From contig NZ_WNDO01000036.1 of NCBI RefSeq assembly GCF_009912395.1, forward strand, positions 1 to 53,477: a stretch of 53,477 bases of DNA, in the 5' to 3' direction. Below the pieces are notes generated by a model, which worked only from the letters and a program-made list of their open reading frames with translations, made no database searches and was not told where the DNA came from. This document shows, piece by piece, positions 1 to 8,536 of the stretch. The stretch's first letter is position 1. Every line of letters begins with the position of its first letter. This stretch comes from Luteibacter sp. Its GTDB lineage: Bacteria > Pseudomonadota > Gammaproteobacteria > Xanthomonadales > Rhodanobacteraceae. The translations under genes and the position numbers were made by a program.

Positions 1-309
1 GAGGGTAGGTGGTCGAAGAAGGCCGCGCAGCGGTGGCGGTCAGGAAGACCGCCATTCCTCGCCGAGGCAGGATGCCGAGTCGAGGAACCTCGACCACCTG
101 CCCGAGCCCGAAGGGGCGAAGCCATAAGACACCGGCCGCGCAGCGGCCCTCCTTTCCCGAGGGACGGCGGAGCCGGCGCGCCCCGGCGGCGGCCCGACGG
201 CTCCGCCCGCCACGCCCGAGCGCCGCGAGCAATGCCGCAGGCGAGCCCAACCTACGAAGCAGCGTTACGGCGCAAGCCGTTCAAAACATGGGTTGCGAAG
301 CAACCAACC
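1..309. other. Gene-free left edge with structured repeats
   Basis: No convincing gene is seen here; the open frames have Arg/Pro/Ala-rich translations with no family resemblance. A 10-bp perfect inverted repeat (7-16 AGGTGGTCGA and 90-99 TCGACCACCT) encloses a second hairpin with 7-bp arms (35-41 and 47-53). It may be an intergenic repeat or the non-coding end of a feature lying off the left edge. Confidence 0.35.
282..305 (-). terminator. Possible terminator after the AI-2E transporter
   Basis: The stem GGTTGC (291-296) pairs with GCAACC (300-305) over a 3-nt loop just past the stop codon at 310. Read on the minus strand it is followed by CATGTTTTGA, a weak U-tract. The stem is short, so this is tentative. 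Confidence 0.35.
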
Positions 310-1470
310 TCAGCGAGAAATCATATGCGCGAACCACTGCCACCCACGCAGCTTCGCGGTGATCAGCTTCACGCAGGTCAGCATCGGCACAGCCATGATC
401 GCGCCGGGGATACCCCATAGCCATCCCCACACCAGCAGCCATAGCAGGATGGCGACAGGGCTCAGTCGCGAGCGGCGGCCCTGCAACAGCGGCGTGAGCA
501 TGTTGCCTTCGACGGCGGTGATGCAGGCGAAGGTCACGGCCGGCAACAAGGCCGTGCCCAAGTCCTGGAAGTGCAACGCACCCACCACGGCCAGCACCGT
601 CGTGGTGGTGATCGCGCCGACGTATGGAATGAAATTCGCGATTGCCGCGAACGAGCCCCACAGCAACGGATCGGGCACGTTGTAGAGATACAGCATGCCG
701 GCGGTCACGAGACCCAGCGTGACGTTGATCGCCACCGTGAGCAGCAGGTAGCTCGACACCTCGACCTGGATGCTGCGCACGATGCTGACGGTATGTCGCT
801 TGTAGGCGAATGTCGGCGATATCTCCACGGCACGTCGCAGGATCTCGTCGCCGTACACGAGAAAGAAGAACACGAGCAGGGCCACCGTCAGCACGCTCGC
901 CACGACCTTCGGCGTGCCCGCCACGATGTCCCACGCGGTAAACGCGAAGTCGTTGTTCGCCTGCGGCAAATTGCGCGCCACCGTACCACCGACCAGGGTC
1001 TGCGTCGCGCGGCTGGCCGCCTCGATCTGTTGCGTCATCGGCTTGATGCGCGGTGCGATCGAACGCATCGCAGTCGGCGCTTGGTGCAACCAGTTGAGTG
1101 CGGGACCGGATAGCGTCGCCGACGCCGTCACCACGCCAGTGCCCAACAGCAACATCACCGTGACCGCGGCCAGCCAGCGCGGAATGCGCCAGCGCGCAGC
1201 GGAGGCGACGATGGGATTCAGCGCCAGGCCGATGAAGCCTGCGAGCACCAGGGGCACCAGCAACGACTTGGCAATGGCGACGGTGTAGATCGTCGCCAGC
1301 AGGATGATGCCGGTGAGGGAAATGCGGATGGACTTCAGGTGGCGCGAAACACGCCGCGTGCTTCTGCTGGCACCGGATTTGCGCCGGGGACGCACGGTCA
1401 ACGTCGAGACGGCGACGCCGGGGGCCGCCGCGGACGCGAGCGGCGAGTGGGTACTGAGCGGGTCGTTCAC
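310..1470 (-). CDS. AI-2E family transporter (PerM-like)
   Basis: Integral inner-membrane protein of 386 residues of the AI-2E/PerM family. Members export small molecules, including autoinducer-2 or indole in some species; the substrate here is unknown. About seven hydrophobic segments are visible (near 51-90, 100-120, 188-207, 240-264, 270-300, 305-322 and 338-372). Family motifs present are NFIPYVGA (279-286), EGNMLTPLLQG (321-331) and GIPGAIMAVP (353-362). The start is GTG, and GTGA overlaps the stop of the upstream small gene by 4 nt. This makes it the last gene of a tight four-gene operon with the DUF883 and YqjE-like genes. Confidence 0.88.
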   Translation of the reverse strand: MNDPLSTHSPLASAAAPGVAVSTLTVRPRRKSGASRSTRRVSRHLKSIRISLTGIILLATIYTVAIAKSLLVPLVLAGFIGLALNPIVASAARWRIPRWLAAVTVMLLLGTGVVTASATLSGPALNWLHQAPTAMRSIAPRIKPMTQQIEAASRATQTLVGGTVARNLPQANNDFAFTAWDIVAGTPKVVASVLTVALLVFFFLVYGDEILRRAVEISPTFAYKRHTVSIVRSIQVEVSSYLLLTVAINVTLGLVTAGMLYLYNVPDPLLWGSFAAIANFIPYVGAITTTTVLAVVGALHFQDLGTALLPAVTFACITAVEGNMLTPLLQGRRSRLSPVAILLWLLVWGWLWGIPGAIMAVPMLTCVKLITAKLRGWQWFAHMISR

Positions 1471-1784
1471 GGCGAGTCGGGGGCGGCGTCGGCGCCGTCG
1501 CCGGCGAAGTCGCCAAGGATACTGCTGGCCGCGATGGAAATAACCTTACCGACGAGGTCCGCGCCACCGCCCGCGACCAGGCCGCTCACGCCCGGTACCG
1601 CCAGCGGATTGATGTTGACGTTGCTCAGCAGGAAGCCGGAACCGGCGGCCAGCCCGAGCACGGTAAGCGGGTGCTCGTAGCCTCTTGCGATCAAGGCCGC
1701 GGCAGGTGCCACGGTTTCCTCGCGCGCGGCGACGACGCGGGCGCGTGCCTCGGTGACTTTCGCCATGCTGCTGAAGATGCCCAT
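1467..1784 (-). CDS. Small membrane-associated protein in YqjD/YqjE-like operon
   Basis: 105-residue protein of unknown family. I chose the ATG at 1784, only 5 nt after the YqjE-like gene, over the upstream open frame that overlaps that gene. An N-terminal charged helix (MAKVTEARARVVAAREE) is followed by two hydrophobic Gly-rich stretches (about 38-60 and 65-90) and an acidic Ala/Asp tail. By position it resembles the third gene of enterobacterial yqjD-yqjE-yqjK clusters, but I see no sequence match to YqjK. It may be an inner-membrane partner of its neighbours. Confidence 0.7.
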   Translation of the reverse strand: MGIFSSMAKVTEARARVVAAREETVAPAAALIARGYEHPLTVLGLAAGSGFLLSNVNINPLAVPGVSGLVAGGGADLVGKVISIAASSILGDFAGDGADAAPDSP

Positions 1785-1789
1785 CGTGC

Positions 1790-2278
1790 TTACCCCTCGC
1801 CTTCGGCGCGTTCGCCTTCCGCCTTGCCCCGTTTCGCCGCTTCCTTCGCCAGCGTGGCCAGCTCGGCCCGGGTGGCGGGAAGGGTCAGCCAATGCATGCC
1901 ACGGCGGAATACCAGGATCGACAGCACCAACAACAGCAACTGGATACCGGCCAGGGCAGTGAGCGCCCAGGCCCAGGAACCGAACCACTGCGCCAGGCCC
2001 CAGCCGGCCAGCGCCAGCAACGTGAAACCCAGGGCCACGGCGAACACGATGGCGGCCAGACCCATGAACAGCATCATGACGATGCCGCTGCGCGCCAGGC
2101 CGATCTCGGCCAGCGCCAGCTTCAGCTGGGCACCGAACAGGTTCTTCAACCCGACGCCCAGGCGACGGACATCGTCGATCCAGTCCGGCATCGCCAACTT
2201 CGGACGGGCGGCGCGATCCGCGCCTCCGCCTACGTTTTCCTCGCCTTCGCTACGCCCCGAGGGATCGTTTTCCAGCAT
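1790..2278 (-). CDS. YqjE/Holin-X superfamily membrane protein
   Basis: 162-residue protein with an acidic N-terminus, an amphipathic segment (about 33-60) and two strong membrane segments (about 65-95 and 100-124), then a Lys/Glu-rich tail. This is the usual layout of the YqjE/'phage holin family' proteins (holin superfamily III fold). Despite the name they are chromosomal stress-associated membrane proteins, not lysis proteins, when next to DUF883 genes. It lies 23 nt after the DUF883 gene and 5 nt before the next small gene. Confidence 0.8.
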   Translation of the reverse strand: MLENDPSGRSEGEENVGGGADRAARPKLAMPDWIDDVRRLGVGLKNLFGAQLKLALAEIGLARSGIVMMLFMGLAAIVFAVALGFTLLALAGWGLAQWFGSWAWALTALAGIQLLLLVLSILVFRRGMHWLTLPATRAELATLAKEAAKRGKAEGERAEGEG

Positions 2279-2301
2279 GCCTCACCCCCGGGTGGATGGA
2301 A

Positions 2302-2691
2302 TCAACGGCGGAGGATACGGCCCGCCAGCCAGCCGGCGGCGACGGCCAGCGCGATCGACTGTACCGGCTTTTCGCGCACGTAATCGCGGGCGACGTCGAG
2401 CCAGTCGTTGGCCTTGTCGAGCGCGTCGTCATAGGCCTCCTTGCTGCGGAGCTTGGCTTCTTCCGCCTTTTCCGCCGCGCGGGTGGCGCCATGGGCGGCC
2501 TTGTCGGTGGCCGAATGCAGGCTGCTTTCCACCTTGTCGGCGGCGCGGTCGACCGCTTCGCGGGTGCGGTCCACGGCGTCGGAGGTCGCCTGCTTCACCT
2601 TTTCGGCGCGCTCCTCGATGCGCTCGGCGGCCGAGACGGTATTCGCGGCGGCGGTGGCTGCGTTGGCGACATGGTCGGCGGACTTAGTCAT
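2302..2691 (-). CDS. DUF883/ElaB/YqjD family protein
   Basis: 129-residue protein. Residues 1-100 are a long Ala/Glu/Lys-rich amphipathic coiled-coil-like helix. The C-terminus carries the family signature VREKPVQS followed by a single membrane anchor with a small-residue motif ending in Arg-Arg (about 108-129). Relatives (ElaB, YqjD) are C-tail-anchored inner-membrane proteins that bind ribosomes in stationary phase in E. coli. It is first in the operon with the YqjE-like gene, which fits a general-stress unit. Confidence 0.88.
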   Translation of the reverse strand: MTKSADHVANAATAAANTVSAAERIEERAEKVKQATSDAVDRTREAVDRAADKVESSLHSATDKAAHGATRAAEKAEEAKLRSKEAYDDALDKANDWLDVARDYVREKPVQSIALAVAAGWLAGRILRR

Positions 2692-2771
2692 GACAGGTAT
2701 CTCCGTCGAAGGCTGGGCAAATCAGGTTAGATGAGCATAAGTGACGCGAAGGTCATCGTCGTGAACGCAGC

Positions 2772-2930
2772 CTACACGCTGCGGCCGCGGAAGAACGAGA
2801 TGATGGCCAGGATCAGGAAGATCACGAACAGGACTTTCGCGATGCCTGCCGCCGTGCCGGCGATACCGGCGAAGCCGAAGATCGCGGCGATGATCGCGAT
2901 GACCAGAAAGACTAGGGCGTAGTGAAGCAT
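2772..2930 (-). CDS. DUF1328 (YtjA/UPF0391) small membrane protein
   Basis: 52-residue protein beginning [12 protein letters not shown], the hallmark of DUF1328. It has two hydrophobic helices separated by [14 protein letters not shown] and ends in FFRGRSV. The ATG at 2930 was chosen because the family always starts this way; the upstream in-frame extension is Arg-rich and unlike the family. Function is unknown; family members are often stress-induced. It lies 80 nt upstream of the DUF883 operon on the same strand. Confidence 0.88.
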   Translation of the reverse strand: MLHYALVFLVIAIIAAIFGFAGIAGTAAGIAKVLFVIFLILAIISFFRGRSV

Positions 2931-3042
2931 GGCGGCTCTCCTGTAGTTGGCGCGGGACCATTTAGTCCCGCGCCCCGCGCATGCCATGTGAATCTGCCCG
3001 ACGCCGCTCGCGCGGCGTTCAGGCTGGGCGTTCACGACGCCG

Positions 3043-3684
3043 TCACACCCTCGCCTTCGGGTTGAGCGTGTAGGTACCGGTGAGCGTTGCTTCGTCCACC
3101 ACGTGCCCCTTGATCACGTCCCGCAGCTCGGCGAGGGTGAAGCCGTTTTCCAGTTCCACTTTCTCCACGTCCAGCGCGTACACGTGGAAGTGGTAGTGGT
3201 GGATGCGGGTGTCGTTCCACGGCGGGCACGGGCCATCGTAGCCGTGGTAATGGCCGTCCATATCCTTGTCGCCCTTGAACCAGCCCGTGTAGTCGTTCAG
3301 GCCCTGCACCGCCTCGCCCGGGCCGTGAAGATCGTCCTTGAGCTTTCCGTTGCCCTTGCCGCGCGGCACGATGCCTTCGCCGCAGGCGCCTTCGCCCAGC
3401 TCGCGGCACTCGACCGGAATGTTGGCCATGAGCCAGTGCACGAATTCCACGCGCGGCAGGTCGTAGCGCACTTCGCGGCCTTCGACGTTCACGTCGTCGG
3501 GCTTGGAGGGCACGTCAGTGTCGATCACGGCAATGGCGAACGACTTCGCGGTGGCGGGTACTTCGGTCCAGGCCAGGTGCGGCGTCTTGTTGGCCGCCAT
3601 CTTGGCCGGCTCGCCGAGTTCCATGAAGGCGTTATCCGCCGGAATCGGCTTGCCGTGTTCGAAGTTGTCGCTCTTAAGACGCAT
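3043..3684 (-). CDS. YbhB/YbcL-type PEBP family protein
   Basis: 213-residue phosphatidylethanolamine-binding-protein (Raf kinase inhibitor-like) fold, longer than typical bacterial YbhB. Ligand-pocket motifs are visible: DTDVP (55-59), VHWLMANIP (82-90) and GPCPP...[11 protein letters not shown] (151-172). No signal peptide, so probably cytosolic. The bacterial role is poorly defined. The start lies 13 nt after the stop of the sorbosone-dehydrogenase-like gene, so the two are probably co-transcribed. Confidence 0.88.
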   Translation of the reverse strand: MRLKSDNFEHGKPIPADNAFMELGEPAKMAANKTPHLAWTEVPATAKSFAIAVIDTDVPSKPDDVNVEGREVRYDLPRVEFVHWLMANIPVECRELGEGACGEGIVPRGKGNGKLKDDLHGPGEAVQGLNDYTGWFKGDKDMDGHYHGYDGPCPPWNDTRIHHYHFHVYALDVEKVELENGFTLAELRDVIKGHVVDEATLTGTYTLNPKARV

Positions 3685-3697
3685 GCTTGTCTCCTTC

Positions 3698-4789
3698 TTA
3701 TTTTTTGTAGGTCACGCGGTAGATGACGCCGTTCAGATCGTCGCTGACCAGCAGGCTGCCATCGGGCAGCGCCTGCACGTCGGCCGGGCGGCCCAGCGCT
3801 TTCTCGTCGGCGACGAAGCCGTCCACCAGCGGCTCGTAGCTGGCGACCTTGTTGCCGTTGAGGCGTACGGTCATCACGCGGTAGCCGGATTTCTTCGTGC
3901 GGTTCCACGAACCGTGTTCGGCGATGATGATCGCGCCCTGGTAAGGCGCCGGGAACTGCTTGCCCTGGTAGAAACGCATGCCGAGCGATGCGACGTGTGC
4001 GCCTAGCTTGAGTACCGGCGGCGTGTAGTCCTTGCAGCTCTTGCCCTTGCCGAACTCGGGGTCGAGCGTGTCGCCCTGGTGGCAATAGGGGTAGCCGAAG
4101 TGTTCGTTCGGCTTCGTGACATGGTTAAGCTCATCGCTGGGCATGTCGTCGCCCATCATGTCGCGGCCGTTCTCGGTGAACCACATCGTCTTGTCGGTGG
4201 GACGCCAGTCGAAGCCCACCGTGTTACGCACGCCACGCGCCACCACCTGCGAGCCGGTGCCATCCGGATTCATGCGGACGATCTGCGCGAAGCCTTCGGT
4301 GTTGCGATCGCAGATGTTGCACGGTGCGCCGGTAGGTACGTACAGCTTGTCGTCGGGACCAAAGGCGATGAACTTCCAGCCATGGTGTGTTTCCGGATGC
4401 AGCTTGTCGTTCACCACTTCCGGTTTCGGCGGATCGTCCAGGTGGTTCTCGATATCGCGCAACACCACGATGCGGCTCACGGCCGATACGTAGAGATCAC
4501 CCTTGCGGAAGGCGACGCCCACGGGCATTTCCAGGCCGGTGGCAATGGTGCGCACCTTGGTCACTTTGTCGCCTTCGTAGCTGACGGCGTAGACCTTGCC
4601 CGAATCGCGCGAGCCGACGAAGACGATGTCTTTCGTGCCGAGCGCCATCTCGCGCGCATCGGGTACCTTGTCGGTCCATACGGAAATGGAGAACCCGGGT
4701 GGAAGCTTCAGCGCATCCATGGGCGGGGGTGCGGCGAGCGCCGAACCGGTGAAGAGCAGGGATAGACCGAGGACGAGGGCACTGCGCAT
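3698..4789 (-). CDS. Sorbosone dehydrogenase family PQQ-type beta-propeller protein
   Basis: 363-residue exported protein with a signal peptide (MRSALVLGLSLLFTGSALAA). It has the six-bladed propeller pattern of soluble glucose/L-sorbosone dehydrogenases: ETHHGWKF (133-140), RNTVGFDWRP (188-197), WFTENGRD (203-210), GRPADVQALPDGSLLVSDD (333-351). Four Cys (157, 160, 236, 252) suggest two disulfides. It likely oxidises a sugar or polyol in the periplasm with PQQ; the substrate cannot be read from sequence. First gene of a pair with the PEBP gene. Confidence 0.85.
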   Translation of the reverse strand: MRSALVLGLSLLFTGSALAAPPPMDALKLPPGFSISVWTDKVPDAREMALGTKDIVFVGSRDSGKVYAVSYEGDKVTKVRTIATGLEMPVGVAFRKGDLYVSAVSRIVVLRDIENHLDDPPKPEVVNDKLHPETHHGWKFIAFGPDDKLYVPTGAPCNICDRNTEGFAQIVRMNPDGTGSQVVARGVRNTVGFDWRPTDKTMWFTENGRDMMGDDMPSDELNHVTKPNEHFGYPYCHQGDTLDPEFGKGKSCKDYTPPVLKLGAHVASLGMRFYQGKQFPAPYQGAIIIAEHGSWNRTKKSGYRVMTVRLNGNKVASYEPLVDGFVADEKALGRPADVQALPDGSLLVSDDLNGVIYRVTYKK

Positions 4790-4844
4790 GTGACGAACTC
4801 CCGGATGGATGGATCACGATGGACCCTATCGCGCGAAAGCGGCG

Positions 4845-5846
4845 TCAGCGCCGGATCGCGTCGAATCGGGCAGCGATGTAGTCGTCGGTGAAGCTGGTCA
4901 TGCCGAAGTCGCGGATGAACCCGCAATGGCCGCCATGCGGCGCGATATCCAACTCGATGTTCGGCGGCAGGTCGAGCTGGTCGAACGCGCCGACGGGAAT
5001 GACGGGATCGTCGCACGCGGTGAGGATGGTGGCCGGCAGGTGCAGGCCCTTCAGGCGATTGCCCGCCACCGAGTAGCCGTCGAGGTAGGCCTCGAGCGAA
5101 TCGAAATCGGTATGGCGCAGGACCAGTGAGCGCGTGAGGTCGCGCATGTTCTGCTTGAGTTCGGCCAGTTCGAAGTACGTCTGCTGCGGGAAGGCCTCCT
5201 GCTTCAGGCGCAGCGAACGGCGCCACTTCTGCATGAAGTAGGCCTGGTAGAACCAGGGCGCGTCCTTCTCCAGCGAGAACAGGCCTTCCGACGGATCGAT
5301 GATGGGGCAGACCGCGAGCACGTAGTCGATCGGCACGCCCAGCGACGGCGCCAGCATGCCGGCGCGCAGCGCGAAGTTGCCACCGAGCGAGAAGCCGGCG
5401 ACGCCGACGGCCTGCGAGGGGAACATCTTCACGATCTCGCCCAGCGCGACCACCACCTCGTCGATGCGGCAGGAATGGAACAGCGCCTCGTTGAGGCCGT
5501 GGCTGTCACCGTGGTCGCGGAAGTTCAGGCGGAAGATGTCCCAGCCGTCTTCCAGCAGGCGGCTGCCGGTCTGCAGGACATAGGTGGAATCGACGCTGCC
5601 TTCCCAGCCGTGGAACAGGATCGCCAGGCCGCGGGATGCGTTGCCGGTGGTCTGCGGGGTGAAGCGGCCACTGAGGCGGTCGCCGTGGCCGACGTCGATC
5701 AGCACCTCGCGGGCTTCCTCCTGCACCTTTTGCGCGCGACGCGGCAGCAGGCGGCGGCGGATGCCGCTGGAGGAGAGCATGGTCTGAATGTGGCCGCTAC
5801 GCAGCGGCCAGGGCGGCATGAAGTCCGAGCCCTTGGGCAGGCTCAT
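4845..5846 (-). CDS. YheT-family alpha/beta hydrolase
   Basis: 333-residue cytosolic serine hydrolase of the YheT/ABHD1 group. It opens with the family-typical PPWPLRSGHIQTM, then oxyanion HGWEGS (79-84) and nucleophile elbow GFSLGG (Ser153). The probable acid is Asp280 (ACDDPVIP) and the base His307 (HGGHCGF). Activity is likely a medium-chain esterase or lipase; the natural substrate is unknown. ATGA overlap with the upstream PlsC gene (5843-5846) implies translational coupling and a possible lipid role. Confidence 0.88.
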   Translation of the reverse strand: MSLPKGSDFMPPWPLRSGHIQTMLSSSGIRRRLLPRRAQKVQEEAREVLIDVGHGDRLSGRFTPQTTGNASRGLAILFHGWEGSVDSTYVLQTGSRLLEDGWDIFRLNFRDHGDSHGLNEALFHSCRIDEVVVALGEIVKMFPSQAVGVAGFSLGGNFALRAGMLAPSLGVPIDYVLAVCPIIDPSEGLFSLEKDAPWFYQAYFMQKWRRSLRLKQEAFPQQTYFELAELKQNMRDLTRSLVLRHTDFDSLEAYLDGYSVAGNRLKGLHLPATILTACDDPVIPVGAFDQLDLPPNIELDIAPHGGHCGFIRDFGMTSFTDDYIAARFDAIRR

Positions 5847-6643
5847 GCGCGCGTGCCGTGTTCCAACGCGGCGGCGATGCGCTCACGCGAGGCCTCGGCC
5901 ATGCGGCGACGGCCATCGGGCGACACCGGCACGGGTTCGAGGAAGTGCACTTCGACGTCGAGCGGCGCCTCGCCCAGCAGGCGCAGGAAATTGCCGAGGA
6001 AGCTCTCGCCGTCGCGGAAGCCCGCATCGATCAAGCGCTCGCCGTTGCGGGTGAAGCGCAGGGCCACCGGCTGCACCGGCACCTCCGCGTCGAGCGCGGC
6101 CTGGAAGATACGGGCGTGGAAGACGCGCAGCACGCCGTTGTGGCCGGTGCCGCCCTCGGGGAACACGGCCACCGAGCGGCCTTCGCGCAGGCGCTCCACC
6201 ATCACGGCCATGACCGAGGCCAGCGAATGGTTATTGCCGCGACGGTGGAAGATCGTGCCGCCGCGCGCGGCCATCCAGCCGACCAGCGGCCAGCGGGCGA
6301 TCTCGGCCTTGGCGACGAAACAGGCGGCGCGCTGGGAATGCAGCAGCTCGATGTCCAGCCACGAGGTGTGGTTGGCGACGAAGAGCACGGGATCGGGCAG
6401 CGGCGTGCCGAAGCGACGGCTGCGGAAGCCGAACACGCGCAGGAGCATGGTCGACCACAGGCGGATGGTGCGGTGGGCGAGCGGCTCGCGACCGTTCTTC
6501 ATCACCCCGCCGGCCCAGCTCAGGATGAACGTGCAGACCACGATCCCGAACAGGACGTGGAGCAGCAACAGCGGCACCCGCCACACATAGCGCAGCGGAC
6601 GCAGACGGTCACGTGGGGTCGGGTTGGCGGTGGCGGCTTCCAT
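5843..6643 (-). CDS. plsC: 1-acyl-sn-glycerol-3-phosphate acyltransferase (PlsC family)
   Basis: 266-residue lysophospholipid acyltransferase using acyl-CoA or acyl-ACP at the inner membrane. A hydrophobic N-terminal segment (about 22-47) precedes the catalytic HX4D block NHTSWLD (91-97) and the glycerol-phosphate-binding block FPEGGTG (161-167). I use the ATG at 6643; a GTG three codons upstream is an alternative. It overlaps the downstream YheT gene by 4 nt. The cell may carry other PlsC paralogues, so this need not be the essential housekeeping enzyme. Confidence 0.85.
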   Translation of the reverse strand: MEAATANPTPRDRLRPLRYVWRVPLLLLHVLFGIVVCTFILSWAGGVMKNGREPLAHRTIRLWSTMLLRVFGFRSRRFGTPLPDPVLFVANHTSWLDIELLHSQRAACFVAKAEIARWPLVGWMAARGGTIFHRRGNNHSLASVMAVMVERLREGRSVAVFPEGGTGHNGVLRVFHARIFQAALDAEVPVQPVALRFTRNGERLIDAGFRDGESFLGNFLRLLGEAPLDVEVHFLEPVPVSPDGRRRMAEASRERIAAALEHGTRA

Positions 6644-6726
6644 CGAGCACACAAGATTAGCGATGGGCGGCCTCGCCCGCTAGGGGAAACACCTATTGTC
6701 TTTATCTATAAGGCAGTTGCGTGCGC

Positions 6727-7206
6727 CTACCCGGCAACGTTCCCCAGTGGCAGGGCCGCCGAGGCCTTCACGGTGCGCAGGACGAAGCTGGTGTTGACGT
6801 CCGCCACGCCCGCCGCGTTGAGCAGCCGGTCGAGCAGGAAGCGGGAAAAATCGTCCAGATCGGCCACGTAGACCTGGAGCAGGTAGTCCATGTCGCCCGT
6901 GAGGGCATAGCAGGCCACCACCTCCTCCCAAGCCGAGACCCGCTCGGTGAAGGTGTCGATGGCCTCGGACTCGTGCTGGCGCAGTTGCACGCGGACGAAG
7001 GCTTGCAGGCCCAGGCCCAGTGCGCGGGGCTCCAGCCGGGCGCCATAGCTTGCGATGACGCCATCGGCTTCCAGCCGCTGCACGCGGCGCAGGCAGGCCG
7101 AGGGCGAGAGGTTCACCTCGGTGGCCAGTTCCGCGTTGGTGATCCGGCCATTGGCTTGGAGGGTAGCGAGGATGCGGAGGTCGGTGCGATCGAGCGTCGT
7201 CTGCAC
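6727..7206 (-). CDS. Lrp/AsnC family transcriptional regulator
   Basis: 159 residues. N-terminal AsnC-type helix-turn-helix (about 5-60, with LDRTDLRILATLQANGRI and SPSACLRRVQRLE). C-terminal RAM ligand-binding domain (about 70-150, including GDMDYLLQV). The start codon is GTG. It is divergent from phhA with a 137-bp shared intergenic region, so it probably senses phenylalanine, tyrosine or a related amino acid and controls phhA and itself. That target assignment is inference from position. Confidence 0.9.
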   Translation of the reverse strand: MQTTLDRTDLRILATLQANGRITNAELATEVNLSPSACLRRVQRLEADGVIASYGARLEPRALGLGLQAFVRVQLRQHESEAIDTFTERVSAWEEVVACYALTGDMDYLLQVYVADLDDFSRFLLDRLLNAAGVADVNTSFVLRTVKASAALPLGNVAG

Positions 7207-7343
7207 GATTATTTCTTCATATCGATTCAGATGGGTGGATCATTGCATATAGAAAGTCATAGTGCGCAACAAAACAACCCTATTGCGTGCCTTCGTCGCT
7301 AAGCTGTTGTTCCATCACCCCACAGCCCCGAAGGAGGCCCGCC

Positions 7344-8231
7344 ATGGACACCCCCCGCCGCGTCGAGCATCAGCAGACCGACCGCGGATACGTGCCCGTC
7401 TACGCGACCGGCACCGTGGAGCAGCCGTGGGCGAGCTATTCGAAGACCGATCATGAGGTCTGGGACACCCTGTACCGCCGCCAGAAGGAGCTACTGCCGG
7501 CCTACGCCTGCAAGGAGTTCCTGGAAGGCGTGGAGCGTTTTGGCTTCGGCGAGGGCGGCATTCCGCGCTTCGACGACCTGAACGCCGTGCTGGGCAAGGC
7601 CACCGGCTGGCAGATCGTGGCCGTGGAAGGCCTGCTGCCCGACGAGGTGTTCTTCGACCACCTGGCCAATCGCCGCTTCCCGGTCAGCTGGTGGATCCGC
7701 AAGCCGGACCAGTTGGACTACCTGTCCGAGCCGGATCTGTTCCATGACCTGTTCGGCCACGTGCCGCTGCTGCTGAACCCGGTGTTCGCCGACTACATGC
7801 AGGCCTACGGCAAGGGCGGCATGAAGGCGCACGCGATCGGTCCGGACGCGCTGATGAACCTGACGCGCCTGTACTGGTACACGGTGGAATTCGGTCTCAT
7901 TCGCACGGACGAAGGCCTGCGCATCTACGGCGCCGGCATCGTCAGCTCGAAGGGCGAGTCGATCTACTCCATCGATTCCGAAGCGCCCAATCGCATCGGT
8001 TTCGACCTGGAGCGGGTGATGAACACGAAATACCGTATCGACACCTTCCAGCAGACGTACTTCGTGATCGACGATTTCGAGCAGCTGTTCGACGCGACGC
8101 GTCCGGACTTCACGCCGATCTACGCGAAACTGGCCAACGGCGTCGCCACGCCTGCCGCGGAGGTGCTGGACACCGACAAGGTGTTCCAGCGCGGCACGCG
8201 TGAAGGCTTCGCTATCGGCGGAGACAACTGA
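7344..8231 (+). CDS. phhA: Phenylalanine 4-monooxygenase
   Basis: 295-residue bacterial aromatic amino acid hydroxylase converting phenylalanine to tyrosine with tetrahydropterin and O2. The 2-His-1-carboxylate iron triad is visible: His134 and His139 in DLFHDLFGHVPLL, and Glu182 in YWYTVEFGL. The start at 7344 follows a strong ribosome site (GAAGGAGG, about 7330); an upstream in-frame ATG at 7287 lacks both family sequence and a ribosome site. No regulatory ACT domain, as usual in bacteria. No pterin carbinolamine dehydratase (phhB) gene is adjacent. Confidence 0.96.
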   Translation: MDTPRRVEHQQTDRGYVPVYATGTVEQPWASYSKTDHEVWDTLYRRQKELLPAYACKEFLEGVERFGFGEGGIPRFDDLNAVLGKATGWQIVAVEGLLPDEVFFDHLANRRFPVSWWIRKPDQLDYLSEPDLFHDLFGHVPLLLNPVFADYMQAYGKGGMKAHAIGPDALMNLTRLYWYTVEFGLIRTDEGLRIYGAGIVSSKGESIYSIDSEAPNRIGFDLERVMNTKYRIDTFQQTYFVIDDFEQLFDATRPDFTPIYAKLANGVATPAAEVLDTDKVFQRGTREGFAIGGDN

Positions 8232-8262
8232 AACTCAACGGCGGCCTAACGAACGGCCCCCT

Positions 8263-8303
8263 ACGATGGATCCACGTTGTACCAAACAGGGTGGATCCAT
8301 CGT
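8263..8303. promoter_or_regulatory. 13-bp perfect inverted repeat over a start region
   Basis: Left arm ACGATGGATCCAC (8263-8275) and right arm GTGGATCCATCGT (8291-8303) are exact reverse complements around a 15-nt loop. The left arm contains the first possible ATG (8266) and the right arm ends in the alternative GTG (8302) of the following small gene. It could be an operator, an mRNA hairpin hiding the start, or a terminator for phhA; no U-tract follows. Confidence 0.6.
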
Positions 8304-8535
8304 GGTCGTTTTCGATATCCCATACGATTCCGTCGCGCCGGGGCTTTGGCTCCTTCAGAAGAACGAGACCGAATACGCCGAGTTCTGCTCGCGCGACGAC
8401 GCGCTCGCCCACGCCCTCGCCGAGGGCCGCCGCATCGAGGCCGGTCGCTGCCAGTCGCGGGTGGTGTTGAACATCGAGGGCAACGACGGCCACTGGCGGG
8501 CGTTCGATACGTCGATCAAGCCGTTCGCGAGCTAA
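8266..8535 (+). CDS. Small DUF2188-like hypothetical protein
   Basis: 89 residues from ATG 8266, or 77 from GTG 8302. The core (VVFDIPYDSVAPGLWLLQK... then HALAEGRRIEAGRCQSRVVL and GHWRAFDTSIKP) has the pattern of small DUF2188-like proteins: a short strand, a helix, then a strand with a V-L-N-x-E-G-N-D-G turn. No function is known. The start is uncertain because both candidates lie inside the inverted repeat. It is 34 nt downstream of phhA and may be expressed with it. Its stop is immediately followed by the 148-bp tandem repeats. Confidence 0.6.
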   Translation: MDPRCTKQGGSIVVVFDIPYDSVAPGLWLLQKNETEYAEFCSRDDALAHALAEGRRIEAGRCQSRVVLNIEGNDGHWRAFDTSIKPFAS

Positions 8536-8536
8536 T

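Noticed and set aside
9-420. Short ORFs at the left edge
   Set aside because: Arg/Pro/Ala-rich, overlapping each other in several frames, without ribosome sites.
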